From the NCBI GenBank assembly GCA_017550285.1, contig JAFZPP010000048.1, positions 1 through 48,664 of the forward strand: 48,664 nucleotides of DNA, read 5' to 3'. Positions 7,207-17,300 of the stretch are shown here, piece by piece (the stretch's first letter is position 1; every line of letters begins with the position of its first letter). The position numbers and the translations under genes were made by a program. The notes under the pieces were generated by a model. That model did no database searches. It saw only the letters and a list, made by a program, of their open reading frames with translations, and was not told the origin of the DNA. This stretch comes from Oscillospiraceae bacterium (GTDB lineage: Bacteria > Bacillota > Clostridia > Oscillospirales > Ruminococcaceae).

Positions 7207-7626
7207 TCAGCTCTTCAGCACATCCATGAAGACCGGATAGCAGTCGTCGATGATACCGGCGGCGCGCATGAGCAGCTCATAGGCGCTCTCGCCGAGCCCT
7301 TCGCCTGCGATTGTGAAATCATAAGCAGCATCGACGGAATCGTTCTGCTCGTCAACGGTAAATTTCAGGAACCGGAAGCGCAGATTCGCCGCATTGACGG
7401 CATCGAGCATCTGCTCGAGCTTATCGGGCGGAAACTTGATGAGATTATAGATGCGCATCGCAACATCGTTTCTCTCGCTTCTGGAGATATAGAGCGCCTC
7501 AAAAGAGGTCTTTTCGGTATTGATGCCGACATGCAGAACGCTGGATTCCTCGCGCGCCTCAATGCCGCTGTTGAGCTCATGCGCCTTCATGGCTTCATAA
7601 ATCTCATCGGTTGCAGGAAATACCAT
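7207..7626 (-). CDS. YbjN domain-containing protein (first of a tandem pair)
   Basis: A 139-residue paralogue of the next gene. Two ATG codons are close together; the one at 7624-7626 is chosen because GGAGGG is 6 nt upstream, whereas the outer ATG (7630-7632) touches the ribosome site. Same order of helix, sheet and C-terminal helix as its partner and similar motifs, with low overall identity. It is expressed from a consensus promoter 29 bp upstream. The pair probably arose by tandem duplication and may act as a heterodimer, which is inference. Confidence 0.8.
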   Translation of the reverse strand: MVFPATDEIYEAMKAHELNSGIEAREESSVLHVGINTEKTSFEALYISRSERNDVAMRIYNLIKFPPDKLEQMLDAVNAANLRFRFLKFTVDEQNDSVDAAYDFTIAGEGLGESAYELLMRAAGIIDDCYPVFMDVLKS

Positions 7627-7654
7627 AGTCATCCCTCCAAATCTGTTTTCCTTT

Positions 7655-7683
7655 ATTATAATCTATTTCGCCGCAAATGTCAA
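7655..7683 (-). promoter_or_regulatory. Promoter of the YbjN pair
   Basis: Minus strand: TTGACA (7678-7683), 17-bp spacer, TATAAT (7655-7660). A full consensus match. Confidence 0.85.
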
Positions 7684-7717
7684 GTTACACATATGTAATC
7701 TCTGGCTGACGAAAACA

Positions 7718-7745
7718 GCTCTGCACGCGGGCGGTGCAGGGCTTT
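7718..7745. other. Hairpin between divergent promoters
   Basis: GCTCTGCAC / GTGCAGGGC form a 9-bp stem (one G-T pair) with a 7-nt loop followed by TTTAGT. No transcript clearly ends here, so its role is open. Confidence 0.35.
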
Positions 7746-7783
7746 AGTATGCATCCTTTCTAATATCGAGCCGTATTTATGCC

Positions 7784-7813
7784 TTGACAAATGATTCGGC
7801 AGAATGATATAAT
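7784..7813 (+). promoter_or_regulatory. Promoter of the serine hydrolase gene
   Basis: TTGACA (7784-7789) and TATAAT (7808-7813), 18 bp apart. It shows that an upstream ATG at 7791 lies inside the promoter and cannot be the start. Confidence 0.85.
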
Positions 7814-7838
7814 GAGAAAAAAACGGAGGTTAAAAAAC

Positions 7839-10142
7839 ATGACGCAAAAATATTCTAAAGCAATATTTTTTCTACTGGCTGTAATAATGATGCTCCCTGT
7901 CACCGCCTGCGGTAACAATCAGAATGCGCCGCATAACCCGTTTTCTTCCGCCACGCTCACTGAGAATGCGCGTTCATGGTCGAATCAGGAAGGCAAGTAT
8001 GCAGGGCTTCTCGATACCTACGGTGAACAGAAATGTAACGGCGTTATGGCAGTCGCCACGGATGATGACATCGTATATCTGTACTGTGAGGACGAGAAAG
8101 AAAAGGACGGAAAAACGCCCGTGTCTCAGGATACGGTTTTTGATATCGCTTCTATCAGCAAGATGTTCACCGCAACATGCATATTGCAGCTTTCGGAGAA
8201 AGGCAAACTAAGCGTTGACGATACGCTTGACAAATACTTTCCGGAATATGAAACCGGAAAGTATATTACTATATACAATCTTCTGCACATGACCTCCGGC
8301 ATACCGGATTACTGCAACAATCCGGATCCGTTCTGGAACATATCCGGCGCCGAAGCAGCAGACCAAAAGCTCAGCGACATCTATCTCGACAAAATCACCG
8401 ACGAGGAATTTTTAGAAGCGATGTACAAGGCACCGCTGGAATTCGAGCCCGGCGAAAAGGTCAGCTACAGTAATACCAACTATCACCTTCTTGCTTTTAT
8501 CATCGAGAAGGTATCAGATATGAGATACTGCGATTATGTCAGGAAAAACATCTTCGACCCGTGCGGGATGACAAAGACCACATCAATGGCAACGGGCGAC
8601 ATGACATATGCACCGGTCGATTTTGACGAGCTTGTTCAATACGGTTTTACAGATAAAGACGGATATCCTGCCTGTCCCAATAATTGCAGAGGCGACGGCG
8701 GCATCCATTCGTGCCTGACGGATATGGTTGCTTTCGACCGCGCGCTGTTCGGCGGCAAACTGCTTTCCGAAGCGTCAATGATAATATTGCTGAATGACGA
8801 CGATACAGGATACTGCTGCGGACTGCGGAAGAACAGTCAGGGGTATTCCCACGACGGTTCGTCGTTTACCTGCTCAGGCAACAATAAAATAATTGAATCG
8901 GAAGAATTCGGTCATGTCTATGTGATTACCTTTGTTCGCTCTGACAAGCCGAAGCAGTCGGATGAAGCAACCGATGCGATTCAGAGCCCGTTGTCCGGCA
9001 CGAATTATACCAAGGGTGTATACGAAAACGGTGTTTATGTCAATGATTACGCCGGCATCAAGGCGAACATTCCGGAAGGCTGTGAGCAGATCGCCGAAGC
9101 GCTGCTCTCGGATACGAGTGCTATCGTCAATGACTGTGAAACTGAGAAAGATAAGCTGCGCGAAGCAGCAACTGTCTGGGACTGTTCTTTCTTCCGCGCC
9201 GCGAAGGATAATATCCATTTTAAATTTGTCAATACCGATCTCGCAGCGCCGGAGAACGCGGATTACGCCGAAAGCGACTATCTGGACGATTTCAGCGAAT
9301 ATATGGGCTTGACCGATCCGAAAACAATGAATGCGGGAGACAGGGTATCTGTCGAGCTCAGCGGAAAAGAATATGTCCGGCAGACGTATTCCGGATTTGA
9401 CAGTGCCACCGGTGAAAACGAAACGCACATGATATATGCGAGAAAGCTCGATGACCATTTATTGTCTGTCATCTGGGTGATTGTATTTGACGAAACAGCG
9501 TCTCCGGAGGAATACGAGGCAATGTTCGGCGCATACGAGGGATTGTCTGCTGCCGAAAACGAGGATGATCCCATGTCCGGCACGAATTATACCAAGGGTG
9601 TTTTCAAGGACGGCGTCTATGTCAATACATATGCCGGGCTGACTCTGCATGTTCCTGACGGTTTCAGTCCGCTGAACGACAGCAATATGGAGATGAGCCG
9701 CAACAATACTTTATCGGATATAACCGATGACAGGGACAAGGCGCGCGAAAAAGCAAAAGCATGGGATATTGTTCTGATCGGTTACGAAGATATTATTGAG
9801 ATTGATTTTCTGAATACGAAGCTGGGTGTACCCGATGACGCGGATTATACCGCGGAGGAATATCTTGATGATAATGAAGATTACGAATTGCGGATGGTTC
9901 CCGGATATATGAAACCGCAGGTCGGTCAGGGAAGATCGACCGCAGAACTGAGCGGGAAAGAGTATTTGAGGAATCTTGTCGTACTGACCGACAGCGGAGA
10001 GAAAGGAAATAGTTACACCTACGCAAGAAAGCTCGATGATGATCTGATGTGTATTGTAGATATCGCTATATGGTCGGAGAAAACGGCGGAAGATTATGAA
10101 GCACTGTTTCTGAATGACGAAGCGGCGTCTTCCGCGACCTGA
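7839..10142 (+). CDS. Lipoprotein serine hydrolase (class C beta-lactamase/PBP fold) with duplicated C-terminal module
   Basis: A 767-residue secreted lipoprotein. The start at 7839 has CGGAGG at 8 nt and follows the promoter. A signal peptide with lipobox (LPVTAC) anchors it outside the cell. Residues ~50-370 form a serine beta-lactamase-like domain: S105-I-S-K108, Y210-S-N212 and H338-D-G340 as the three catalytic motifs; relatives act as esterases, D-aminopeptidases or D,D-peptidases. From ~385 two modules of about 190 residues follow, each opening with SGTNYTKGV and a GVYVN-x-YAG segment, and each sharing later YADY/DYTAEEYLDD and RKLDD blocks. The repeated module is unknown to me. Activity on beta-lactams cannot be judged from the sequence. 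Confidence 0.88.
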   Translation: MTQKYSKAIFFLLAVIMMLPVTACGNNQNAPHNPFSSATLTENARSWSNQEGKYAGLLDTYGEQKCNGVMAVATDDDIVYLYCEDEKEKDGKTPVSQDTVFDIASISKMFTATCILQLSEKGKLSVDDTLDKYFPEYETGKYITIYNLLHMTSGIPDYCNNPDPFWNISGAEAADQKLSDIYLDKITDEEFLEAMYKAPLEFEPGEKVSYSNTNYHLLAFIIEKVSDMRYCDYVRKNIFDPCGMTKTTSMATGDMTYAPVDFDELVQYGFTDKDGYPACPNNCRGDGGIHSCLTDMVAFDRALFGGKLLSEASMIILLNDDDTGYCCGLRKNSQGYSHDGSSFTCSGNNKIIESEEFGHVYVITFVRSDKPKQSDEATDAIQSPLSGTNYTKGVYENGVYVNDYAGIKANIPEGCEQIAEALLSDTSAIVNDCETEKDKLREAATVWDCSFFRAAKDNIHFKFVNTDLAAPENADYAESDYLDDFSEYMGLTDPKTMNAGDRVSVELSGKEYVRQTYSGFDSATGENETHMIYARKLDDHLLSVIWVIVFDETASPEEYEAMFGAYEGLSAAENEDDPMSGTNYTKGVFKDGVYVNTYAGLTLHVPDGFSPLNDSNMEMSRNNTLSDITDDRDKAREKAKAWDIVLIGYEDIIEIDFLNTKLGVPDDADYTAEEYLDDNEDYELRMVPGYMKPQVGQGRSTAELSGKEYLRNLVVLTDSGEKGNSYTYARKLDDDLMCIVDIAIWSEKTAEDYEALFLNDEAASSAT

Positions 10143-10177
10143 CACGCCTTCTGTTGACATATATCAATGAAATATAA

Positions 10178-10215
10178 AACCGCCCCTATGGCTGAATTGA
10201 ACCATAGAGGCGGTT
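10178..10215. terminator. Bidirectional terminator
   Basis: AACCGCC..TATGG pairs with CCATA..GGCGGTT (one 2-nt asymmetry), 10-nt loop, T-run on the plus side (TGTTTTT) and TTTTATA on the minus side. It separates two convergent genes. Confidence 0.85.
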
Positions 10216-10219
10216 GTTT

Positions 10220-11980
10220 TTATCGTTTTTTCTTTTTCTTATTCTTCTTACCGGATTTCTGCTGTGCAGGGGAATCAGGTTTTTTTGCGGTCTGGGTCTC
10301 GGCAGCCGGTGTTTCAGCGGAAATCTCGGCTTTCGGTGCAGCAGGCTGGGCGGGCGCAGGCAGCGTATATTTCTCGCCGCCGAGTGCGCCGTAGAGCAGA
10401 TGATCGGGTTTCAGCCGCTTGACAAAGAGGTCGCCGAGCCAGACAATACCGGCAGCGGCAAAGCCGGTCATGGCGATGAAATAGGGCAGTACATACTGCG
10501 ATTTGCCCTCAGAGATCATATGATAGAGGAATCCGCCGATGAACACAACGGGCAGGGGCGTCAGCATGAAATTCTTTTCGCGCAGCAGCCGGATGCATCC
10601 GATGAAGAACCCGAAGAAGACAAGCTGCGCAAAGAGATCCATGATCTTCTTGACGGTTGATTCACCGTCGCCGCAGACCCATGCGGCAAATTTGCCCTTG
10701 TCCTTATACTGTCCGCGGACAGTGTTGTTCCAGATCGACTCATATGCGGTATCGTTCCACTGCGATACATTTTTGAGATAGAAGAAATCGCTGGTATACT
10801 GCGGATGATGCAGCAGGAAGTCCACGCGCTCGCGGACGAGTTCCCAGCCGCGTTCCTTGGCGACCTCCTCGTTAAAGTCCGCTTCTTCGATGAGTCCGAT
10901 TGTATAGCGCACATTGTACCAGCCGGGCGCGAGGTCGGTTTCATTGATACCCATGGCAATCCAGCCGATATAGGGGACGGTTCCCTTGATATCGACGCCG
11001 CTTGCCTTCTCGTATCCGCGGATGACAAGCGGCTGGATGCTGCACGCCAGCACCGCGGTCAGTACGATATAGATGCCGTCCCGCAGATACTTTTTCCGTT
11101 TCAGCATACAGACTGCCGCGATCAGCAGCATAGCGATCATCCAGATCATATAGTTCGGCTTGACCATAACGGCGAGTGTGATGCTCAACGCTGCAATGAC
11201 CGCATAGGGCAGCTTGTTGTCCGTGAGATAGCAGATTTCGCAGTACATCGCAATGACCGCGAACATCATGCCGGGATAGATACCGTAGACAAATGAGCAG
11301 CTGATGAGCGGCGCCGTGCTCAGCGCGAGCAGAACCGCAGCCAGCGCAGTGACGCGGCGGTCATGGAGCAGCTTCTCGGTAATCAGTACGAGGAACAGAT
11401 GAATCACGCCGAGGAATGCGGCATTCAGCACTTCGAGAATGATCAGTGTATCCGGCTTACGGAACAATCCGGCAAAGCGCAGGATTATCTCATTGAAGAA
11501 GACATATCCGAGCTGGAACGGATATTCATTGAAATACCGGATATCGGACAGCACCGCATAATCATTCTGCGCAAACGCGACCGATGCATTGGTAACGGTT
11601 GCCGAATCCTCAGTCGGTGCGCACTGCGATGACAGCACCCAGAAGATACCGAGTGCGAATGTCCAGAGAAACAGTCCGATGCAGATTGTCCGCAGTTTGA
11701 TTTTTTTGCAGTGCCGGATCAGCAGAAATGCATCCAGCAGCAGGACTGCAAGAATCAGCAGATTCAGAATAAAATTATCATTCAGATAGTAGACGCATTC
11801 GAGCCGTTCGGGGATATTGTAGACAACGGACATCACGCCCTCGCCCTCTTTGACGTCATCGACGACGGTCGTATGCATCAGGCTGACGACGGACAGAAAC
11901 AGCGAAGCCATTGCGGCGATGATACCGACAACGAGACAGCCTGCTTTTTCGATTTTGGGAGCAATATTGATTGTTTTCAC
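10220..11980 (-). CDS. Polytopic membrane protein, glycosyltransferase-39-like
   Basis: A 586-residue protein with about eleven hydrophobic segments from residue ~13 to ~515 and a cytoplasmic tail rich in Ala/Pro ending in a poly-lysine stretch. The architecture (long first extracytoplasmic loop after TM1, repeated inner TM hairpins, large C-terminal domain) resembles GT-C enzymes that use lipid-linked sugars, such as the dolichyl-phosphate-mannose transferase-like family. I see no motif that settles the substrate. The start is GTG at 11978-11980, with AAAAGGAAG about 9 nt upstream. A close functional counterpart may be the DUF2079 protein at 3994-6162. Hypothetical in detail. Confidence 0.7.
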   Translation of the reverse strand: MKTINIAPKIEKAGCLVVGIIAAMASLFLSVVSLMHTTVVDDVKEGEGVMSVVYNIPERLECVYYLNDNFILNLLILAVLLLDAFLLIRHCKKIKLRTICIGLFLWTFALGIFWVLSSQCAPTEDSATVTNASVAFAQNDYAVLSDIRYFNEYPFQLGYVFFNEIILRFAGLFRKPDTLIILEVLNAAFLGVIHLFLVLITEKLLHDRRVTALAAVLLALSTAPLISCSFVYGIYPGMMFAVIAMYCEICYLTDNKLPYAVIAALSITLAVMVKPNYMIWMIAMLLIAAVCMLKRKKYLRDGIYIVLTAVLACSIQPLVIRGYEKASGVDIKGTVPYIGWIAMGINETDLAPGWYNVRYTIGLIEEADFNEEVAKERGWELVRERVDFLLHHPQYTSDFFYLKNVSQWNDTAYESIWNNTVRGQYKDKGKFAAWVCGDGESTVKKIMDLFAQLVFFGFFIGCIRLLREKNFMLTPLPVVFIGGFLYHMISEGKSQYVLPYFIAMTGFAAAGIVWLGDLFVKRLKPDHLLYGALGGEKYTLPAPAQPAAPKAEISAETPAAETQTAKKPDSPAQQKSGKKNKKKKKR

Positions 11981-12035
11981 AGCTGCTACTTCCTTTTCGG
12001 AGAAATCATATGCGGCAGAAGTTGCCTTACGGACA

Positions 12036-12079
12036 AATCCCCTCAGAGTTCACAATGTCTGTGCCGCTCTAAGGGGATT
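12036..12079 (-). terminator. Hairpin downstream of lysS
   Basis: AATCCCCT-C-AGAG pairs with CTCT-A-AGGGGATT around an 18-nt loop. Only a weak T-tract follows, so it may attenuate or stop lysS transcription before the GT-39-like gene. Confidence 0.5.
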
Positions 12080-12120
12080 CGATATGAAACAAATTCAAAA
12101 AGCCTGAATCTGTGCGATTA

Positions 12121-13710
12121 TCAGTCGATAGACTTCAGCGTCGGGAAGAGAATGACATCGCGGATCGACTGGCTGTTCGTCATGAGCATGACCAGTCTGT
12201 CGATGCCGAAGCCGATGCCGCCCGTCGGAGGCATACCGATTTCGAGTGCATTCATGAAGTCCTCGTCGATGCGGTTTGCTTCTTCATCACCCTGCGCGAT
12301 CAGCGCTTCCTGCGCTTCAAAGCGCTTGCGCTGGTCAATCGGGTCATTAAGCTCGGAGTATGCATTGCACATTTCGCGTGCCGTGATATAGAGCTCGAAG
12401 CGCTCAACATAATCCGGCTTATCGGGCTTGCGCTTGGTCAGCGGCGAAATCTCGACCGGATGATCCATGATGAAGGTCGGCTGGACGAGCTTCTCCTCGA
12501 CGAATTCATCGAAGAACAGGTTGAGAATATCGCCCTTTTCGTGACGCTTCTCGTAGTGAACGCCCTTCTCGTCTGCGATTTTCTTTGCCGCAGCGGTATC
12601 GGGAATCTGATCGAAGTCCACGCCGGTATATTCCTTGACAGCGTCGATCATGGTCAGACGGCGGAACGGCTTGCCGAGGTCGATCATGATATCCTCGCCG
12701 TTTTCATCGGTGCCGAACGGGATGCAAGTCGAGCCGCAGACGGTCTGTGCGATATGGCGGAACATGTTTTCCGTCAGGTCCATCATGCCGTGATAGTCGG
12801 TATAAGCCTGATAGAGCTCCATGAGGGTGAATTCCGGATTATGCTTGGTATCGACGCCCTCATTGCGAAACACTCTGCCGATCTCATAGACTCTCTCGAG
12901 ACCGCCGACAATCAGGCGCTTGAGGTAGAGCTCCAGCGAAATGCGCAGCTTGACGTCCTCGTCGAGTGCATTGTAATGTGTCTCGAACGGTCTTGCAGCC
13001 GCGCCGCCCGCATTGGAAACGAGCATCGGGGTTTCCACTTCGATGAAGCCCTGTGCATCGAGCCAGCTGCGGATTGCAGCGATGATTCTGCTGCGCTTGA
13101 TAAAGGTATCGCGTACATCCTCATTCATGATGAGGTCGGTGTAGCGCTGACGGTATCTGGTATCGCGGTCGGTCAGACCATGGAACTTTTCCGGCAGCGG
13201 CTTGAGCGACTTGGAGAGCATCGTGACCTTTGTCGCATGGACAGAGAGCTCGCCGGTTCTCGTGCGGAAGAGCTTGCCGGTGACGCCCATGATATCGCCG
13301 ATATCGCCGAATTTGCGGAACTTTGCAAATTCCTCCTCGCCGATATCGTTCATGCGGACATAGACCTGAATTCTGCCGGTCTTATCGCGCAGATCGAGGA
13401 AGTTTGCCTTGCCCATTTTACGCCAGCTCATGATTCTGCCGGCAACGGTGACTTCAAACTTCTCGTTGATCTGCTCATAGGCAGCCTTTTTTGCCTCCTC
13501 GTCGAGATCGGCGGGGAGCTCTGCCTCTGCTGCTTCATACATCGCGCGGCACTCTGCGGTGCTTGCGGTGACATCAAACTTTGTAATGACAAACGGATCA
13601 TTGCCGTCCTGCTGCATTTCAGCGAGCTTATCCAGTCTCACCTGACGAAGGGCATCAATATCCTCCTCGACCGGCTGGACATTCTGTTCGTTGAGATTCT
13701 GTTCGCTCAT
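12121..13710 (-). CDS. lysS: Lysyl-tRNA synthetase, class II
   Basis: A 529-residue class II enzyme that charges tRNA(Lys). The N-terminal OB-fold anticodon-binding domain spans ~85-175 (VAGRIMSWRKMGKANFLDLRD). The catalytic domain shows motif 1 (TPMLVSNAGGAAARPF), motif 2 (FRNEGVDTKHNPEFTLME) and motif 3 (GGIGFGIDRLVML). Length and order are normal. It follows greA after 2 bp, and its ribosome site GGAGGG lies inside the greA end, so the two are translationally linked, an arrangement also common in other Firmicutes. No T-box leader is seen. Confidence 0.98.
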   Translation of the reverse strand: MSEQNLNEQNVQPVEEDIDALRQVRLDKLAEMQQDGNDPFVITKFDVTASTAECRAMYEAAEAELPADLDEEAKKAAYEQINEKFEVTVAGRIMSWRKMGKANFLDLRDKTGRIQVYVRMNDIGEEEFAKFRKFGDIGDIMGVTGKLFRTRTGELSVHATKVTMLSKSLKPLPEKFHGLTDRDTRYRQRYTDLIMNEDVRDTFIKRSRIIAAIRSWLDAQGFIEVETPMLVSNAGGAAARPFETHYNALDEDVKLRISLELYLKRLIVGGLERVYEIGRVFRNEGVDTKHNPEFTLMELYQAYTDYHGMMDLTENMFRHIAQTVCGSTCIPFGTDENGEDIMIDLGKPFRRLTMIDAVKEYTGVDFDQIPDTAAAKKIADEKGVHYEKRHEKGDILNLFFDEFVEEKLVQPTFIMDHPVEISPLTKRKPDKPDYVERFELYITAREMCNAYSELNDPIDQRKRFEAQEALIAQGDEEANRIDEDFMNALEIGMPPTGGIGFGIDRLVMLMTNSQSIRDVILFPTLKSID

Positions 13711-13712
13711 GC

Positions 13713-14228
13713 TCAGCCCTCCGGATGATTCTCGAAGACGCCGGTAGAGGAGATTTCGAGAACGGTAAAGGTCATAATGCCGATCGGCGCTTCAACAATA
13801 AAGGTATCGCCGACGCGCTTGCCGAGAACCGCCTTGCCGATCGGGGAATCATCGGAAATCTTGTGATTTTCGTAATCTGCCTCGGAACGGCCGACGATCT
13901 GGAGTGTCTCGATCTTCTGCGGCTGACCGTTGAATTCCGCTCTGCTCAGGATAACGCCGCATCCGGTGCTGACGGTATCGGAAGAGAGCGTGGAGATGAT
14001 CTCCGCATGCTCGAGGGTATATTCGAGCTTCTTGATCTCATCTTCCAGACGTGCCTGTTCGTTTCGTGCTTCATCGTACTCCGCGTTTTCGGAAAGGTCA
14101 CCGTGGCTTCTTGCTTCTGCAAGGGCATCTGCGACCTCGGTACGGCGGGTTCCTTTCAGGTAGGAAAGTCTCTGTTGCTCAGCATCATAATGCTGTTGTG
14201 ACATTTTTTCTCTGTATTCCTGCTCCAT
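13713..14228 (-). CDS. greA: Transcription elongation factor GreA
   Basis: A 171-residue Gre factor that rescues backtracked RNA polymerase by stimulating transcript cleavage. The N-terminal coiled coil (~1-80) carries the acidic tip in the pattern GDLSENAEYDEAR, followed by the FKBP-like C-terminal domain with the SPIGKAVLGKRVGD motif. Start at 14226-14228 has AAGGAGG 6 nt upstream; the longer frame (to 14249) has none. Ends two bases before lysS. A hairpin separates it from carB upstream. Confidence 0.97.
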   Translation of the reverse strand: MEQEYREKMSQQHYDAEQQRLSYLKGTRRTEVADALAEARSHGDLSENAEYDEARNEQARLEDEIKKLEYTLEHAEIISTLSSDTVSTGCGVILSRAEFNGQPQKIETLQIVGRSEADYENHKISDDSPIGKAVLGKRVGDTFIVEAPIGIMTFTVLEISSTGVFENHPEG

Positions 14229-14264
14229 AACGGCCTCCTTAATAATCAATATAGAATCCGGAGA

Positions 14265-14292
14265 GGGAGCAGTGCGAGAATGCGCTGCTCCC
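14265..14292 (-). terminator. Hairpin between carB and greA
   Basis: GGGAGCAG / CTGCTCCC, perfect 8-bp stem and 12-nt loop, 22 bases after the carB stop. There is no T-run, so read-through into greA is possible. Confidence 0.45.
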
Positions 14293-14313
14293 TTCCTGTA
14301 TGAATGTGAATCG

Positions 14314-17300
14314 TTAATCGGTAATTTCGCGGTGGAATTCCTGAAGCGATTTGACGCTCAGCGAACCGCCCTGCGCGGTAATTGCAGCGATGCCCTCTGC
14401 GGTAGCAGAAGCAGCTGCCATGGTGGTGATATACGGAATGCGGTATTTGATTGCCGCCTTACGGATGTAGCTGTCATCATGCAGCGAATCCGCGCCTGCC
14501 GGCGTATTGATGATGAGATCAATCTTACCGTTCGTCATCGCGTCGGTGATATTCGGTCTGCCCTCATAGAGCTTCTTGATTTTCTCAGCCGGAATGCCTT
14601 CCTCTGCGATCATATCGTAGGTGCCGCCGGTTGCGAGAATCTTGAATCCGAGATCATGGAACTTGTGCGCAATCGGGAGCAGCTCCGGCTTATCCATATC
14701 GCAGACGGAAAGCAGGACGGTGCCGCCGGTCGGCAGCTTGGTCTGGGTTGCTTCCTGCGCCTTGAAGTAAGCCTCGCCGAAGTTCGGGGAAATACCGAGA
14801 ACCTCGCCGGTGGAGCGCATTTCCGGTCCGAGCACCGGATCAACCTCCTGGAACATATTGAACGGGAAGACCGCTTCCTTGACGCCGTGATGCGGAATCT
14901 TCTTATCATGCAGCGCAGGAACCGGAGACGGCTTGCCGGTCAGCTCGGAGGTCATGATCTGCGTTGCGATGCGAACCATGTTGATTGCGCAGACCTTGGA
15001 AACGAGCGGAACGGTTCTCGAAGCACGCGGATTTGCCTCGAGGACATACACGGTGTCATCCTCGATTGCATACTGCATGTTCATCAGACCCTCAACGCCC
15101 ATTTCAACGGCGATGCGCTTGGTGTAATCCTTAATGGTTGCAACATGCTTTTCGCTGAGGTTGAGCGACGGGAGCACGCAGGCGGAGTCGCCGGAGTGGA
15201 TACCCGCAAGCTCGATATGCTCCATGACAGCCGGAACGAAGCATTCCTTGCCGTCGGAGATTGCATCTGCCTCACACTCGGTTGCGTGATGCAGGAATCT
15301 GTCGATGAGGATCGGTCTGTCCGGCGTCACGCCGACAGCCGCCGCCATGTAAACGCGCATCATCTTGTCGTCATGAACGACCTCCATGCCTCTGCCGCCG
15401 AGCACGTAGGACGGACGGACCATGACCGGATAGCCGATGCGGTTTGCGATTTCGAGTGCGTCATCGACGGTGACCGCCATGCCGGATTCCGGCATCGGGA
15501 TGCCGAGCTTATCCATCATGGCGCGGAAATGATCTCTGTCCTCTGCGAGGTCGATTGTTTCCGGCGAGGTGCCGAGGATGCGAACGCCGTTCTTCTTGAG
15601 GTCTGCGGCGAGATTCAGCGGTGTCTGACCGCCGAACTGTGCGATGACGCCGACCGGCTTCTCCTTCTCATAAATCTGGAGGACGTCTTCCAGCGTCAGC
15701 GGCTCGAAGTAGAGCTTATCAGAGGTGTCGTAGTCAGTAGAAACGGTTTCGGGGTTGCAGTTGACGATGATCGTCTCGAAGCCGAGGTCTTTCAGCGCGA
15801 GGGCTGCGTGAACACAGCAGTAGTCGAACTCAATGCCCTGACCGATTCTGTTCGGACCGCCGCCGAGAATCATGATCTTCGGACGGTCGTCATTGCAGGG
15901 GCTCTCATCCTTTTCAATATGATAGGAGGAGTAATAATATGCACTGTCCGCGGTGCCGGAAACGTGAACGCCCTCCCAGCCCTCGCGGATGCCTGCTGCA
16001 TAGCGTGCATTCCGGATATCAGCCTCCGGAACCTCGAGAATCTGTGCGAGGTAGCGGTCGGAGAAGCCGTCGAGCTTTGCCTGACGGAGTACGCCGTCTG
16101 CCGGAACCTTGCCCTTGTTTTCGAGCAGCGTATTTTCTTCCTCAACGAGCTCGAGCATCTGCTCGATGAACCACTTTTTGATTCTGGTCAGATTGTAGAG
16201 CTCATCGACGGTCGCACCCTTTCTGAGTGCCTCATACATGATGAACTGACGGTTGCTTGTCGGGTAGACCAGCATGGAGAGCAGCTCATCCTTGGATTTT
16301 TCGTGGAAATCCTTTGCAAAGCCGAGACCGTATCTGCCGGTTTCCAGCGAGCGGATTGCCTTTTGGAACGCCTCCTTATAGGTCTTGCCGATGCTCATAA
16401 CCTCGCCGACTGCACGCATCTGCGTACCGAGCTTATCCTCGGCGCCCTTGAACTTTTCAAAAGCCCAGCGTGCGAACTTGATGACGACATAGTCGCCGGA
16501 AGGAACGTATTTGTCGAGAGTGCCGTATTTGCCGCATTCCATTTCGTCGAGCGTCATGCCGGTTGCGAGCATCGCGGAAACGAGTGCAATCGGGAAGCCG
16601 GTTGCCTTGGAGGCAAGCGCGGACGAACGGGATGTACGCGGATTGATTTCGATGACGATGATTCTGTCGGAGACCGGATCATGTGCGAACTGGCAGTTGC
16701 AGCCGCCGATGACCTGAACCTTATCGACAATGCGGTATGCCTGATCCTGGAGACGCTTCTGAACGTCCTCAGAGATTGTGAGCATCGGAGCGGAGCAGAA
16801 GGAATCACCGGTATGAACGCCCATCGGGTCGATGTTCTCGATGAAGCAGACGGTAATCATGTTGCCCTTTGCATCGCGGACAACCTCAAGCTCGAGCTCC
16901 TCCCAGCCGGTGACGCACTCCTCAACGAGTACCTGACCGACGAGAGATGCCTGAAGACCTCTTGCGCAGACGACCTTCAGTTCCTCCACATTATAGACCA
17001 TGCCGCCGCCGGCACCGCCCATGGTGTATGCAGGACGCAGCACGACCGGATAGCCGAGCTTGTCTGCAATCGCAACAGCCTCATCCACGGAATAAGCAAC
17101 TTCGCTGCGTGCCATTTCGACACCGATTGATTCCATGGTTTCCTTGAATTCGATTCTGTCCTCACCGCGCTCGATTGCATCCACCTGAACGCCGATGACC
17201 TTGACGCCGTACTCCTTGAGAACGCCTGCCTTGTCAAGCTCAGAGCAGAGGTTCAGACCGGACTGACCGCCGAGATTCGGAAGCAGCGCGTCGGGGCGCT

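Noticed and set aside
12112-13728. 538-codon plus-strand frame over lysS
   Set aside because: Antisense shadow of lysS; no start signal.
14229-14313. T-box or lysine riboswitch before greA-lysS
   Set aside because: The gap is only 85 bp with a single hairpin and no T-box motif.
14272-17130. 952-codon open frame antisense to carB
   Set aside because: Shadow of a G+C-rich gene: carB on the other strand is unambiguous, and the antisense frame has no ribosome site or family motif.
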